A stretch of 64,000 nt of DNA from Halocaridina rubra (Eukaryota; Arthropoda; Malacostraca; Decapoda; Atyidae). The position numbers were made by a program, and so were the translations under genes. The notes beneath the pieces are model-generated. The model made no database searches. It was given only the letters and a program-made list of their open reading frames with translations, and was not told where the DNA came from. Shown piece by piece: positions 11,101-44,560 of the stretch. The stretch spans positions 169,001 through 233,000 of the forward strand of contig JAXCGZ010007569.1 of assembly GCA_037179515.1 (NCBI GenBank). The letters run 5' to 3'. How positions within the stretch are numbered: the stretch's first letter is position 1; the number at the start of each line of letters is the position of its first letter.

Positions 11101-12026
11101 ACCATGCATCTTTATATTCCCTTTTTGGTGGTTTGTGTTTTGGTATGGCATCATCGGCTGCTTTGTGGAAGGCGGAGATGAAATCTTGTGCTAGGATGTT
11201 GATGTCTTCAGGTGCAGTGTAATTTGCATGCCACTGTGTTAATGATTGCTGAAATTTTGTCCAGTTTGCCAAGTTTTGATTCCACTTGGGAGGAGGAGGT
11301 GGAATAGGTGGAAGTTTAGGCAGTTGGATGCCTGTCTGAGTGGCATAGTGATCACTCATGAGGTGAGGATGTATGCTCCAGTCAGTGTGGGGAGAGAGGG
11401 AGGAGGTTATGAAGGACAGGTCTAGTCTTCCTCCTCGTACATGTGTTGGAACCCCACTGTTTATAAGATTGATGTTGGGGAATTCATCCAGAAGATGAGC
11501 AATATGTTCGCCGTCATCATTATTTGGCCTTATTGAGTTTAGAATTGTATGATGGGCATTGAAATCGCCACCTATGAAGGATGGCTCCTCAGCAGCAGTT
11601 GCAAAGAGCTCTCCACCCTCCAAGAGGCCGTTTATATGCTTGTATATGTTATATATTGTTAAGTTTTGGTTTAGAAGCTGTATTCTGACAGCCTGGATCT
11701 CCACGTTTTCCCCGCAGCTTGGAGGGTTGATGTTGGTGGCTGGGATGCAGTTTTTGACTAGAGTTATTAGTCCTCTGTTGGTATGGTTGTCTGATGGTAT
11801 TGTGAACGCTTTGTATCCTGTGAAGTTGAATCCTTTTTGTTCTTTGAACATCGTTTCTTGTAGCAGGATGACGTCAAAATCTCCTTCCTTGGCTGCTGAT
11901 TGCAGGGAGGCATACTTGGGTTTGATCCCACAAACATTCCACTGCAAAATCCTTATGGAGTCAAAACTTTGCTGTAGAGTTCCGAGGTGGTCTGTCTCCT
12001 GGGATTCAATAGATAAAAAACAAAGC
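8166..12026 (-). mobile_element. I-like (Nimb-type) non-LTR retrotransposon, 5'-truncated
   Basis: About 3.86 kb on the - strand inserted in the older + strand I-like copy. Domain order is AP endonuclease, RT, RNase H, C-terminal zinc motif. This is the layout of I-superfamily elements that keep an RNase H. No ORF1/gag is present; the copy starts just before the endonuclease. The 3' end on the - strand carries a short CAA-rich tail (CAACAACACAACA) near 8167-8185. Borders are set by where the older element's frame stops and resumes and are good to about 15 bases; I could not confirm a target duplication. The only clear lesion in the coding part is an 8-bp tandem duplication at 10811-10826. Confidence 0.88.
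8265..10943 (-). CDS. reverse transcriptase-RNase H part of the I-like retrotransposon
   Basis: Open frame of 892 codons. The first 45 or so codons overlap the endonuclease ORF in another frame and are not natural; the element frame is entered near 10810. RT motifs in order: GKDTAPGADGITY, PIPKPKDPTNPRPISLLSC, VFLDLEKAFE, NGTPQGGILSPLLFN, and FIYADDVVFI near residue 311. RNase H follows with YYTDGTVN near 610, TELFAIKMAL and WIPSHINIPGNDKAD. A zinc motif CAHC...HYLLEC lies near 825-850. No in-frame stop interrupts these domains, so this copy is fairly young. Confidence 0.92.
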   Translation of the reverse strand: MVCQPKPAHQPHRAMANAQESVRKKINQNTHASKTNGGSRKTERLADTFSSRSATQQLPPSTIRIQNDLRLQRWDIINHACDQEDETDAPFTSQELRNTKHRGKDTAPGADGITYSMINNMGTAGEAAYLHLTNSTYLLRMWPKIWSQQDIQPIPKPKDPTNPRPISLLSCLEKTAEKMVLKRLKFKIGPLHPHLYAYRDNVGTTQCIMDVLSCINNKAAVVVFLDLEKAFELANPAAILSSLAKKGVKGHLLSWVSNHVRNREARVKFQRHLSTYKKLENGTPQGGILSPLLFNVLMENFFQLQLPQGVDIFIYADDVVFISRGGNRLASAQKAVNLFHQKSKELGLKINGNKTKAMAIKTPVPLAPITLDNGNIEWVDTFMYLGVYIDRHLTFKPQIIYLRERAHSRLTPMRYMTSLQEGAGIQVLRKFYTATIRSLITYSAPTLANLNAQQISTIEVIQNNAMRYMLGAPMWTRICNLQMETNLPPLISGINVSNTNSITKALLSERKSHTQTRLKDALNKHPDLPIPNSYAGHLLKSIHKCNMASELTRINLDKPCTNYKPLVPWRAHPAKFNTTSLPDSKKACSKIQLHEAALAAIAETNQEEGVSYYTDGTVNAGIPATGAAVYSENFTASWRLSDSCSTLQTELFAIKMALHNSIEKGQGPVTIHTDSLSSVQALQQQKFKENINLISTVQTLLVQHQEQGRPVTINWIPSHINIPGNDKADQLAKDAVLCHSIQQSIQPSLQQYKSKTKQALQRSKQENHSNWVNRGSYSATWYREATKLEPPPVSKYTPRSLAVMIARLRLGYKCCWEIIENPRKECAHCQMITDKALLHYLLECPKTNSLRNGLNMEPQHTNATVHTAKIVKEILDNIETHLTTLETFEPPR

Positions 12027-12037
12027 CACCAAGTCAC
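10736..12037 (-). CDS. AP endonuclease part of the I-like retrotransposon
   Basis: Open frame of 433 codons; its first roughly 14 codons are flanking DNA, and element sequence starts near 12015. Endonuclease/exonuclease/phosphatase-fold motifs are in order: QWNVCGIK near residue 32, VILLQET near 55-60, GGDFNAHH near 155, RLDLSFI near 208 and LMSDHYATQ near 230. These are the residues that nick target DNA during target-primed reverse transcription. After the domain comes a linker (WQMLRRVSGKKSTKIPTHP), then the frame breaks at the 8-bp duplication and the last 25 or so residues are out of frame. Confidence 0.9.
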   Translation of the reverse strand: MTWWLCFLSIESQETDHLGTLQQSFDSIRILQWNVCGIKPKYASLQSAAKEGDFDVILLQETMFKEQKGFNFTGYKAFTIPSDNHTNRGLITLVKNCIPATNINPPSCGENVEIQAVRIQLLNQNLTIYNIYKHINGLLEGGELFATAAEEPSFIGGDFNAHHTILNSIRPNNDDGEHIAHLLDEFPNINLINSGVPTHVRGGRLDLSFITSSLSPHTDWSIHPHLMSDHYATQTGIQLPKLPPIPPPPPKWNQNLANWTKFQQSLTQWHANYTAPEDINILAQDFISAFHKAADDAIPKHKPPKREYKDAWYYCQEVKEANQRLNRVRKLYRKRPTDANRAVLREVVTDTHKTVSKIRTDKWLEWCANLNQHTNLTELWQMLRRVSGKKSTKIPTHPKPMEEAERQKDLQTHFPAAQQPNNFHQVQLESKMT

Positions 12038-12567
12038 TCCTTAACGCCTTAATAACTAAACACAACCTGTGCACAGACATTGGCTCCCCCTCCATCTGGT
12101 GGTACAAAGCCATCACTGATCTTCAGCGAATCACCCTGCCTAAAAACCTTTGACGAACCACGGCGGTCAATGTGTACCGTCTGAGACTCGGGTACAAGTG
12201 CACCTGGCGAATAGTGGATGATATCATCAGGGAATGCACCTTTTGCCAGGTAGCCTCACCACATCCACTGCTCCACTACATCCTCGAATGTGATTCCTTT
12301 TCAGAAATTCGACGGAAAACTGGTGCCTCCGCAACATTCAGTGAAGATCCAAATGCCCTTCATGTTGCTAGCTCCATAATCAGACTAGCAACAAACAACT
12401 ACATGAACAGTCTACTAAATATCATCAGTCAGTACCCTCTGCCAAGATAACTATGTAATGACTCTCTCTCACCACCAAAACAGGAATTCATTAAAACTAT
12501 ATGATGTAAACTAATAATCCTCAACTGAACACTTATGTTTTCCATTATCTTTACAGTTTTGCACAAC

Positions 12568-12775
12568 CTCACCCACGGGCCGAAATAGGAAAATCCGATC
12601 GCCTTCAAGAGTAAATACCACCAACAATAACCAGATTTCACCCCACCTCCGTGCCAAATAGGAAAGCTCATTCGTCCTCAAGAGCGAATACTAGCTCCAA
12701 TCAACAAAATCTTACCCCACCTGCGGGCCACAAAGGAAGGTCCGCTCACCCTCAAGGGAGAACATCAGAGAAAAA
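12568..12775. repeat. 74-bp imperfect tandem repeat, about three units
   Basis: A shared pattern (CCCACnnSYGBGCC, then AAAnAGG, then CCTCAAGNG) recurs with the GCC at 12579, 12653 and 12727, an exact 74-base spacing. Units have diverged by roughly a quarter. It lies shortly after the C-terminal zinc region of the old + strand I-like element and may be that element's 3' UTR repeat. Confidence 0.75.
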
Positions 12776-13112
12776 AAAAACTCTTCTCCATTCAGGCACT
12801 GAGTGTCTTTCTCTAACCCTCTGTTCCCTTCCTTCTAAGTATGTTTTTATCCATTTCAAGACATATCCACCTATTCTTGCCATTGCTTGCAGCTTCTTAA
12901 TAAGTCTCCCGTGTGGGACAGTGTCAAATGCTTTCTGGGAGTCTAGGAATATGCAATCTGCCCAGCCCTCTCTTTCCTGTAAGATCGGGCTTACCTCATC
13001 ATAAAGTTCTAATAAGTTTGTTACTGTTGATCTACCTTCTCTGAAGCTATGTTGTCTCACTGACAAAAAGTTGAAGGATTCCATGTGAAGAGAGATATGT
13101 TTCCTTAGTGGA
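12776..13112 (-). mobile_element. CR1-like non-LTR fragment, RT palm region (copy 2)
   Basis: On the - strand this encodes HISLHMESFNFLSVRQHSFR, then EGRSTVTNLLELYDE, then EREGWADCIFLDSQKAFDTV and LKWIKTYLEGREQRV. This is the RT segment before the catalytic box, and it matches the + strand copy at about 49510-49830 nearly residue for residue. Both the upstream part and the catalytic box are missing. Confidence 0.85.
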
Positions 13113-13380
13113 AAATATGTTGGAAAATTTAGTATTCTGTATGAGTAAGTTTTAATGTAAGGTGAGGAGAGCTTATTTAATGATTCACATATCGGCAGTT
13201 CACAAACTCCCTTATAAGATATTTGCATTTATGTAAATAATAGTTATATTAGTTATATTTTATTAGTAAAGGAGTTAATTTCGAGATCCTTTGTAAACCT
13301 CTACCGAAGCCATATCAGGATTTCCAAATTTAGGGGGTTATGAGATTGAAGGTTAATAACATATAGGAAATCCCCCACAC

Positions 13381-16395
<3,015 letters not shown>

Positions 16396-16439
16396 TGTGT
16401 GCGTAATTTAGAACTCTGCTTCTTGGCAGCAGATTAAAT

Positions 16440-16442
<3 letters not shown>
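16396..16442 (+). other. XPO6: candidate exon carrying the end of the XPO6 5' UTR and the start codon
   Basis: A pyrimidine-rich run ending TTTTTTCAG at 16395 looks like a splice acceptor. ATG at 16440-16442 is followed at once by a consensus donor GTAAGC. The exon therefore carries a short 5' UTR end and only the start codon. This predicts a further non-coding exon upstream, which I could not locate. Confidence 0.6.
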
Positions 16443-35801
<19,359 letters not shown>

Positions 35802-36689
35802 TGTTTATTAATGTTTTTTCGCTGAATGTTTTAATTGTCCTACGTCATACAAAGGTTTTTGTCTTTTACATACACTGAATGTGTTAATTATCCCATATCA
35901 TCCAAATGTTTTGTCTTACAAAGCAAATCTTGTGCTCTGAAGTCTTGGCTTCAGTATGCATAAAAGTTTGTTATTTAATCATTTCTTTACAGTAATATGG
36001 TGTATTTTGAGTTACAATTCTTAATTAAGGCATATGAAGGCATAAAGGTATTGATTAAGGAAATATTATATACATACTGAGTTAGGGGTATAATATTGTC
36101 ATATCAAACTTTATGTACCATAATTTTGGAAGTTTAACTGCATTTATTATTGTCAAGTGAGAGAAGTTGTGCGGCTTGCCCCGTAAAGGTAAAACATCAA
36201 AGTAACCCAATTATAACTTCATTTGCCCTTGATGTACCATTTATAATGTTTCATTTATTTTTGTGTGGGATTATATAATTATGAGTTGTTTAAATCATTA
36301 GTGTGCCATAATAGTGAATCAACCTTGTCAAAGGCTGTAAGTGATTCACCTTTGCCATTTTTATTACTTATTATCATCAGGATAGAAATATTTTCATATC
36401 ACTTTAGTTAGAAAATTAATTGAAGGTTAAACTGATATGCAGGTAGGGTGGATTCAGTCCAAAAATATTTGAATATTTGACCCTTTGATATAATTCTATA
36501 ATTTACCTCCATATAGATTTGCCATAGAAGGACATGACATATTCGCTTATGATACATATGTACATTAATATCATAGTTATTATAAGCATGATTTTTTTTT
36601 TATTAAACATGATCTGTAAGAAATAAGATCAGTGTTTACCATATTAGAGTATCAGTTTTAGCTAAATAATTATTTCTTTTTGTTTTGAC
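35802..36689 (+). other. XPO6 3' flank, probably 3' UTR
   Basis: AT-rich sequence after the XPO6 stop. No coding, no repeat family recognised. I see no AATAAA within it, so the 3' end of the transcript is not placed; an AATAAA occurs at 37609. Confidence 0.5.
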
Positions 36690-37380
36690 TGTGAGTGGGA
36701 GTGATAAGATGCTTGAAGAAGTTGAAAATTTTAAGTATCTGGGGTCACATGGAGGAGTGGCTGAAGGGAAGTTACAGAGTGAAGAAAATATCAGCTGGGA
36801 TGGAAATTGCGATGAGAAATAGGTATTTAGGTATGAATGTAAAGAGAAGGCTATGTGAAGGAAAGATTATTCCTGTGGTATTGCATGGAGCAGAGATTTG
36901 GAATGTAAGGAAAAGTTTGAATTTAATGGAGATAGGTGTTACAGCAGCATGTTAGGATTGTAATAAATGGTGTGAAAGATATGTAAAGTTGAGATAGAGG
37001 GCAGGCATTGGAAAAAAGCTGTTATATAAGTTGAACAAGAAATTGCTATGGTAGGTCTGGCTCATGCAAAGAATGAATGAAGAATAACAACCAACGAAAG
37101 TGTGGAGAGCAAAGTTAGTGGACTGTAGCTTAGCAAAATGAGCACTGGTGCATGTGGTATGTTAGTGGCAGGAAAGAGAGTACAAGAAATAGGAATGGGT
37201 TGAGATAGTATCAATATGTGATACAGGCCAAAGGGATTTTTCCCACACCTGCTCAGTGCTATAAATTGGAATGGATGGATGTGTTGGGGAATTGCTATGA
37301 GATGAAGTGGTGGGAGTAAACCAACTACGGCTACCGTGCTCCACGGGAGAAGATTTTTGTCCCGCTTATACTGTGGATGA
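36690..37380 (+). mobile_element. RTE-like non-LTR fragment, RT thumb to 3' end
   Basis: Decayed + strand coding with two frame changes: VENFKYLGSHGG, then RVKKISAGMEIAMRNRYLGM and KRRLCEGKIIPVVLHGAEIW. This is the segment after the RT catalytic box in arthropod RTE-like elements (FKYLGS...LYGAETW pattern). Degraded traces of the C-terminal region follow to about 37380. Confidence 0.75.
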
Positions 37381-39298
37381 CCCAAGCATTTTGGTGGTGG
37401 GGAGGGATATGTGGTGACCTTTTATTCCTAAGGCGCTAAAATGTGGCAGATTTGATGAATGGGTGGTGTGCCTTGACTTGGCTACACCATTTACAAGCGG
37501 GGTTAAGACCATTGCATAAGTATGTATAATGTTTTTTAGAGCGTTTCTTCTCACTATCACACATCTGAACACCATCACAGCTCTCAAGAAAGTGGCTATA
37601 TCATTGAAAATAAACTTTCCTTCCTTGACAGTATCAGTTACTCATTCAAGGGCTACAAAATTTTCCCAAATTGTTTAGCTTTACTTAATGTGTTGTCAGT
37701 TTAAATTTTCTCATGGGGAGTAATATGTTTTCCATTCTAGTATATAAACCATATCGTGTGAATTATGTCTTGATGCATTCTATATATGATACACTTGCAG
37801 ATATCATTTATTGTCTTTGGAACAAATGATGTATCATATATACTTTAATTAGGCCATATTTAAGGTAGAGCCCTTTGAATTGCAATTAAAGTGTAAATTT
37901 TTAAATCCTTTCTTTACTAAATTTGAAAGTTTATCCAAAATATTGTAGGTCTTTATCATTTGAATTCACATATGATAGCAAAGAAATCATTTCAGTGTTT
38001 CATATGTATTATTTATTTACTCTAGGCTTATTTCATATAAAAATGTTAGAAATTTTTACTATCAAGGGATAAATGGACGACAAAGGTTGTAACTGAAGAT
38101 TATATTGAATGTGAGTGTGACTACTCTTATTTGAGCAGGTTCATATTCTCTCCTTGAGTTAGTATTTCCATACCTCTGTTGTTTTTTAAGTTGCGTTTTA
38201 TACTGTAAATTTCAGGTGTAAAACATAAAATAGAGTTGAATAGCCAGTGCTTCCAGAAGAGTTTGTAAACTTTTGAAAGAAGTAGTGTAGATATTGGGTA
38301 TTTGATATTTGTCATCGTATTAGGTATTTGTATCACTTTTGTTCCGTCCAAATTCATTAAAAAAAATTGCTCCCCGTTTTAAACAGATGTTATGTCTAAA
38401 ATTAACAGATGCTTAGGGAGACTTTAGGACTGGGTACGCCAAGGAAACCTGAGGCCTGGTTTTGAAAACTGCTCTGGTATGGACTTGTTCATTATCTATG
38501 ACACCTTAACACTTTGACTGTGAGCGAGTGGCATGCTAAGAGAGATATAATTGCAACATGTTCCTTATTTTTGTTAGTTTTTGTTGTTTGAGGCCACACA
38601 GCTGACTGGCAAGAGAAGGCATTACTATGTATATGATATCAAAGTATTTATATTTGACGGTGGGAAGGAAAGAATGCTACCTCCATACCCTCTGCATGTT
38701 GTCGGAGATTATAAAAGGTAAAGTGTTGAAAGGGGCTAATTCACACCAGTAGTTCTCCATGATGTAAGTGATGGGGAAGATCGAAGCCCAGGCCATAGCA
38801 TTCTCCACAGCCAGGCTTCTATATTATATAATCAACAGTTGGTTAAGAATTTGGTATATCCAGACATTATCAGAATAGTTTTTTATATGCTTATTTGTAC
38901 TTAATCATAATAAATAATTTTTTTTTTTTAATACAGGAGGAATTTATAGTGTATTAGTGCTCCTGATTATCAGTCAACTAATTATATATTTGGATTGTAC
39001 ACTTACTTTTGAGGTTTGGAAAATTAACCCTTTCCGGGCACAGTGTTTGCAGTTTGGGATAAGTACGTAAATTAAAGTTGTTGTCGAGTTTCTGAACCTT
39101 AAAAATGCACTATAATGTAAAATTTGTGACTTCATAATGTTAAGCAAGAGATTATTAATTTGCTTAAATGATTTGACTGTTCATCAAAAGTTTGTATGAC
39201 TATTAGAAATAATAATATTTTCTAATTTTAATAGAACGTTCAAGTGAAGGGTATTTAAATAGTTTAGTAATCTTGTACCCTGTACTGGAAAAATAGAG
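37381..39298. other. no supported gene
   Basis: About 1.9 kb of AT-rich sequence. A weak match to the family B core lies near 38693-38722 (CCCTCTGCATGTTGTCGG). Nothing else is recognised. Confidence 0.4.
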
Positions 39299-39308
39299 TA
39301 TATATATA

Positions 39309-39373
<65 letters not shown>
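39299..39373. repeat. (AT)n microsatellite
   Basis: About 75 bases of AT with one slip (TATTATAT), followed by three GATT units. Confidence 0.97.
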
Positions 39374-39375
<2 letters not shown>

Positions 39376-41310
39376 TGATGATTGATTGATTGATTGTGAG
39401 TAAATTTTCCCTTGTCTGTGATGAAATTATCAGTGATATGTGGTTGAATGCTGTTATTATGTGCATATTAAGGATGTATAACAGTGTTAGGTCAGAGCAT
39501 AGAATCTAATTAATAGTAATTACACTAATGCTAATGAAGGTTAACCGAGTTGCCTTTCATAAACTGAGTCAACTTCTCCATATTTCTTTGATAATGAAAT
39601 TAGATTGGTTGAACTTCCGAACAATATTTGTTTATGACAAAATTACTGGGGTTTCATATAAAACTGACATATTGTGGACCATATTAAGTATGCTCAAGAA
39701 ATCCTATCAGACTTGGTACTGGAGAACATACTGTATAGAGGTATACTGTTTATTTTTCTGATAATTATTATTTGCTCTCCAAGGTAAGTCCTATACTGTT
39801 ACATCATTGTGAGGAAGTCATGTGATTTGCTTACACAATGCCTTGTAACTAGATATTCTGTTGCAGAACTTCTTTACCCATTATTTAACACTGAACAGAT
39901 TTCAAGAGGAAATTTCATAATATACACTTAGCATCTTCTGATAATCAAATGGTCTCTCACTTTTCTCTGTCCCTTCTTATTGTATATTTTACACGAGTTT
40001 TCTTTTATGTCCTATTTTTTATGCCTCCCAAAGTCTGCCCTTAATATCCCAGCATTGTTTACCTCTTATCAAATTTCTGTACTTAAACGTTTTTAACTAA
40101 AATATTTTTGTTAAGTTTTTGGTTTGTGTATATGTTACAGAATAAACCTTGAACTTACTTAATGTTCTTTATGACATTAGAATAATTGAAAGACTACTTC
40201 CGTAATTTTGATAGCCGTTTATGAAATTAAAGATAACCTTTTACATTCTTACATTCTAATACCTGTCATTCCATTGTTTTACCTGAGTAATTGAAATATG
40301 AAATCTGATTTTTATAAAAAAAAATATATTCATATTACATATGCTATGGTTTTGGCGTTCATTGACTGTTGTAAATGAAGTCAGAATTTATAAGTGAACA
40401 GTTAGTGCTGATATGTAGAAGACGATGTATTTCAGTTAAAAAGCAATACGTGGTCGTGAGACAACTTGAAAGTAGGGAATTTATGAGATTCTAATTTATA
40501 AGGTACAAGTTCTCTGAATATGTTTGAAATTGAGGTTTTCATAACAATTAGTTCACAGAGACTAAATTATAATGGAGAAATATGAACTCGTCCTAGGAAG
40601 TTGATGATAATGAATTATCCATCACCAGTTCTGCTGTGAAATCCATGTGGAAAAGTGTGGTAGTAAACAAATTTAATTTCTTTCCATTAAATAACTTGCA
40701 TTACCAGTCATGTACATTCCATGTCAGTTCTGCAGATTTTGTTTTGTATTTTTTGTTGATTTCATATATTTTTGAGCTTAGTGCATTTTTGTACATTCCA
40801 CTTTCATAAATATATTATTTGTTAGAATATTTTTGTGTTTTGTTCTTCCTTTTGCAAAGTTTAATCTGCTAAATTACTGTGCAAATTGCAATATGCTTTC
40901 ATCAATAAGTGAAAGACACAAATGGCAGTCTCAGGCAATGTAAAATATTTTTATATGAAAATTGACATTTCAAAGTCAAATTGAGTACAGACTGCTCTAT
41001 TATTGGAGTTATAATTTCAAGATGTTCAAAAGAAATATAGCAACAGATTCCTATCTTAACACTACCACTTTCCAGCATTGGCTCAGTCAGTGTAAACTCT
41101 TTTTTTTTTTTTTCAGTCGGAAAATTACCTGGATAAGCAGAGTGAAATTAAGACAGTATTGTCGTTGCCGCTATTTAGACATGTAAGAGGCCTTAAACAT
41201 TAAATACAAATAACAAAGTGATTAAGTCCTAGATATATGCTAAAGAGAACCCCTGTGGTCTATAGACTATATATCTTGTCCAGACAGGGTTGGAAAAAAT
41301 CGTCGATTTA
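39374..41310. other. no supported gene
   Basis: About 1.9 kb of AT-rich sequence without a family-like reading frame or a recognised repeat on either strand. Confidence 0.4.
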
Positions 41311-41533
<223 letters not shown>

Positions 41534-41922
41534 TTGATATTTTTTTATTTAAATCTGCACTCTAATTTTTTTTACTCCACCAACCGCAATACTTCCCCAG
41601 AATGGTGAGCAGGACAGCAACTAAAAACTACAACTTGTTTTTTATGGTGTGTACAGTTTTCCCTCATCTTATTGTGTTATTAGCTAGTTCTGCTTTGAGT
41701 ATGCACTGCTGGAAAATATATAAAAAAGTAAACAAAATTTCACAAAACTTTTTCCAACAAAGAGTACTTTATAGCCCCTACAGTACTGTTTTAAATATAT
41801 TTAATGTGTATTTGGCAAAGTTTAAGTTAAGAACAGTAATATAGGTATAATTCAGAGTATAGTATACAGAAGGGTTATAAAACGATTACATACTAATTAC
41901 AGACGGTTATATAAGGGTTTGC

Positions 41923-41967
41923 CTGTATGCAATTTTTTGCTCATAGGGAGCAAAAAATTACATACAG
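41923..41967. repeat. short hairpin, 20-bp arms
   Basis: CTGTATGCAATTTTTTGCTC pairs with GAGCAAAAAATTACATACAG across a 5-base loop with one mismatch. It may be the core of a small decayed inverted-repeat element; flanks do not extend the pairing. Confidence 0.7.
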
Positions 41968-42389
41968 TTAATCGCAAAAAATAAGGGACAACTGTATTTA
42001 TGAAAAAAAGAATTAGGCATATTAATAAATATATATATTGTTACAAATTTAGACAGTATAACCTAAGTATACAAGTTCTTATTTTAAAATGTTTAGTAAA
42101 ACTAATAAAATTATGCTTATGAACAGTCTCCAACACTGATACTCTCTAGAAAAAAGAACTGAAGTTGTTAAACTATACTTAATTCTCAAAATATCCATCC
42201 TTTATAAAACAAAAGCAGCGAGGGACTTTACAATATTTTTACCAAAATTAAGCTTTTTAAATGGTGCGTTTCTTCCATGGAAGAATATGAAAGTTGGAAG
42301 ATCATATGGATGGAACATAAAAGCAATCTGCTCTGCAGAGTGCCGCTGCTCAGAGACTTACATTGATATTTCTGATCTATTATATTGAA

Positions 42390-42612
42390 ATACTATGACT
42401 GCAGGTATTATGGATTTAACTAGGACTGACCCAGAGAGCTCAGGTTAAGTCTTCCTTCAAGCATGGCTATTTCCTTATACCTACATCTACACCGAATATT
42501 CTGGCGTATTCCTTACACATCTTTTACTATCTCATTACATTTGACCACTCACAACACTCCCCATCTGTTTCTATTTTGGTCTCTTCTTTCTCATTTTTAT
42601 CATAATTATAGA
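42390..42612 (+). mobile_element. A-tailed interspersed repeat, family A (tail lost)
   Basis: Matches the reverse complement of 53900-54090, sharing GTTAAGTCTTCCTTCA, CACCGAATATTCT and CACTCCCCATCT. It stops before the CCAGGCC segment and the A tail. Confidence 0.7.
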
Positions 42613-42819
42613 AGGTCCACAGGTTATGGCCCCCAATACCCGTCATAGAGGGGTGCTAAGAATCTTCAGGGATCTTGTTAACTCTTACTATTGGAGTGAG
42701 GGTAGACATGCTTGGTGATAGTAATGGTTCTGCCCTTAATCTTGCACCTCCTGATAAAATGCTTCTTTCACTCTTCAAATTTCTAACATTCATGGTCTGA
42801 ACTCTAGTATTTTTTTTGT

Positions 42820-43634
42820 GTAATTACCTAATTGTGCTTACGGGAAAGAGCCTCAAGCTTGTAACTTCGCATCTGCTGATTGGTTCCATTTTGTACTTAG
42901 CGATACTTATCATACCTGTCCTTAAAACTATGGATTGAGTTAGTAATAACTACCTCCTCACTTAGCGATTTCCAGTTATCAAGTACTCTTACACTAAAAA
43001 AGTACTTCCTTACATCCTGCAAAGAAGTTTTCTTACGAAGCTTCAAACTATGACCTCTGGGTCTAGTGCCAGCCATATCAAAATATCGATCATTATCCAC
43101 TCCGATGGAATTTGAAAACTGTCACCATATCCCCCTCAATCTTCTAACTTAAAGTTATGGTAAGTCTAATTCTCTCAGCCTCTCCTCATAACTGAGATTG
43201 CGTATTTCTGGCACCAGTTTCGTGGCATGTCTTTGAACTTTTCCAGCTTAACTAGGTGATTTTTCAAGTGCAGATTCCAAAAGGGGGCTGCATATTCAAG
43301 TTTTGGCCTTACATAGGCTACATAAATATTTCTGAGCATTTCCTTGTCCCTGTGCCTGAAGGCTACCCTTACATTTCCTTAGAAAGCATATGCTGCCCTT
43401 ACTATCCCATTTATATGCATTTCTGGAGAAAAATCGGCCAGTATGTTTACTCCTAGATCTTTCTCATTCTTCTGTCTCTTGAAGTTGTACTCCTGCCACC
43501 GAATGGTCAAGCTTGGGCCTTCTTGCACGTGTACCCATTCTCATCACCTTACATTCTGAAGTACTAAATTTCATTAGGCACTTTTCTGAACACTCGTGTG
43601 GACTATTTAGATCTTCCTAAAATTATCTACCAGG
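42820..43634 (-). mobile_element. CR1-like non-LTR retrotransposon, 3' part (copy 4)
   Basis: - strand copy from just after the RT catalytic box to the 3' end (CACAATTAGGTAATTAC near 42820). It includes DNDRYFDMAGTRPRGHSLKL, RKKTSLQDVRKYFFSVRVLD and SLSEEV...HSFKDRYDKY in an open stretch at 43100-42897. Upstream frames are broken. It abuts copy 5 of the same family, in the opposite orientation, at 43635. Confidence 0.85.
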
Positions 43635-44045
43635 TTTTAATCATAGAGAGATAGATTTCATAAATCTTGACCCACACAGTGGGGAGGACTCATTCAGGGC
43701 AAGATTCCTAGATTGCAAATAAGGAAATTTGCTACATCACCGTGTACTGGAACCAACGAGGGTCAAGAGCGGGAATGAGCCCTTGCTACTTGATCTAGTA
43801 TTTACAGATAATGTGTTGGATATTGAAAAAAAAATGAGTATGAATCACCATTTGGAATGAGTGACCACTGTGTGTTGTTGAAGGAGTATATCATCGAAGA
43901 TGTTCTGCCTGAAAGTAGAGGCACTGAGAACATGAGGAGGAACTATACAAAAGGAGATTACATCAAAATGAATAGCTTTTTGCATTTATTGACCTTATTT
44001 AACAACAAATCTGTACAAGAAATATACGACATCTTTTGTGAGGAA

Positions 44046-44539
44046 TGTGGACGGATATAGCCTATATAAAATACAATAAAACTCACACATAATGTTTATC
44101 CCCACCTCTCAGATTTGCAGGTGACTCATCAATACTGGAAGGCCTAGGCTAGACAACTTCAGACGTCACTAAACAGCAGGCCAAAACTTTCCGGTAGGCT
44201 AATAGACCAGCCTACGTCGCAGCCAAGTATCCATCCTTTACAATCATAATAATACCCAACTTCTCCCCTAACATAGGAAACACAAAGCCACAACCACTTC
44301 ATAATTATAAACAAGCAAATAAATCCATGTACTAATATGCTAAATTAAATAAGAAACAAAATCAGGACGACTTATCCTAACACCGGTGTGGGCTCCTCCA
44401 GACCTCAGCTAAACTAAAACGACCATAACAATGATGATCCCGATGTTCACCCCTAGACTTTCTACCCCCTCTCCCAAAACTTCGACTTTATAAGCATCAT
44501 GAAAAAGCAACCCACCTCTCACTTCTCGCTCTGCCTACA
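44046..44539 (-). repeat. 3' LTR of the older LTR element
   Basis: About 494 bases beginning TGTGGACGG and ending CTACA on the + strand. Shares long identical runs with 48241-48764, such as GGAAGGCCTAGGCTAGACAA and CAGGACGACTTATCCTAACA. Confidence 0.85.
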
Positions 44540-44560
44540 TACTCCCCCCTGAATTTGAAT

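Larger units (their letters stand above)
2657..12450 (+). mobile_element. old I-like non-LTR element, split in three by two later insertions
   Basis: One decayed + strand reading frame in three pieces: 2657-2748, 7741-8165 and about 12027-12450. Piece 1 (IELPDNPKSLVNPIVLKNIY) reads straight into piece 2 once the LTR element and one copy of its 5-bp duplication are set aside. Piece 2 is an RNase H domain with VYYTDSSV, TELVAIANALDFF and AWISSHVGIKGNEEANQAA. Piece 3 is the C-terminal zinc region, with YRLRLGYKCTW and CTFCQ...HYILEC. In-frame stops in the first two pieces and at about 12152 show that it is dead. The EN and RT regions are missing. It resembles, but is clearly more diverged than, the opposite-strand I-like element that interrupts it. 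Confidence 0.8.

Noticed and set aside
36690..37380. Possible extra host gene downstream of XPO6
   Set aside because: The protein pattern (FKYLGS...GAEIW) is that of an RT thumb and the frame is broken twice.
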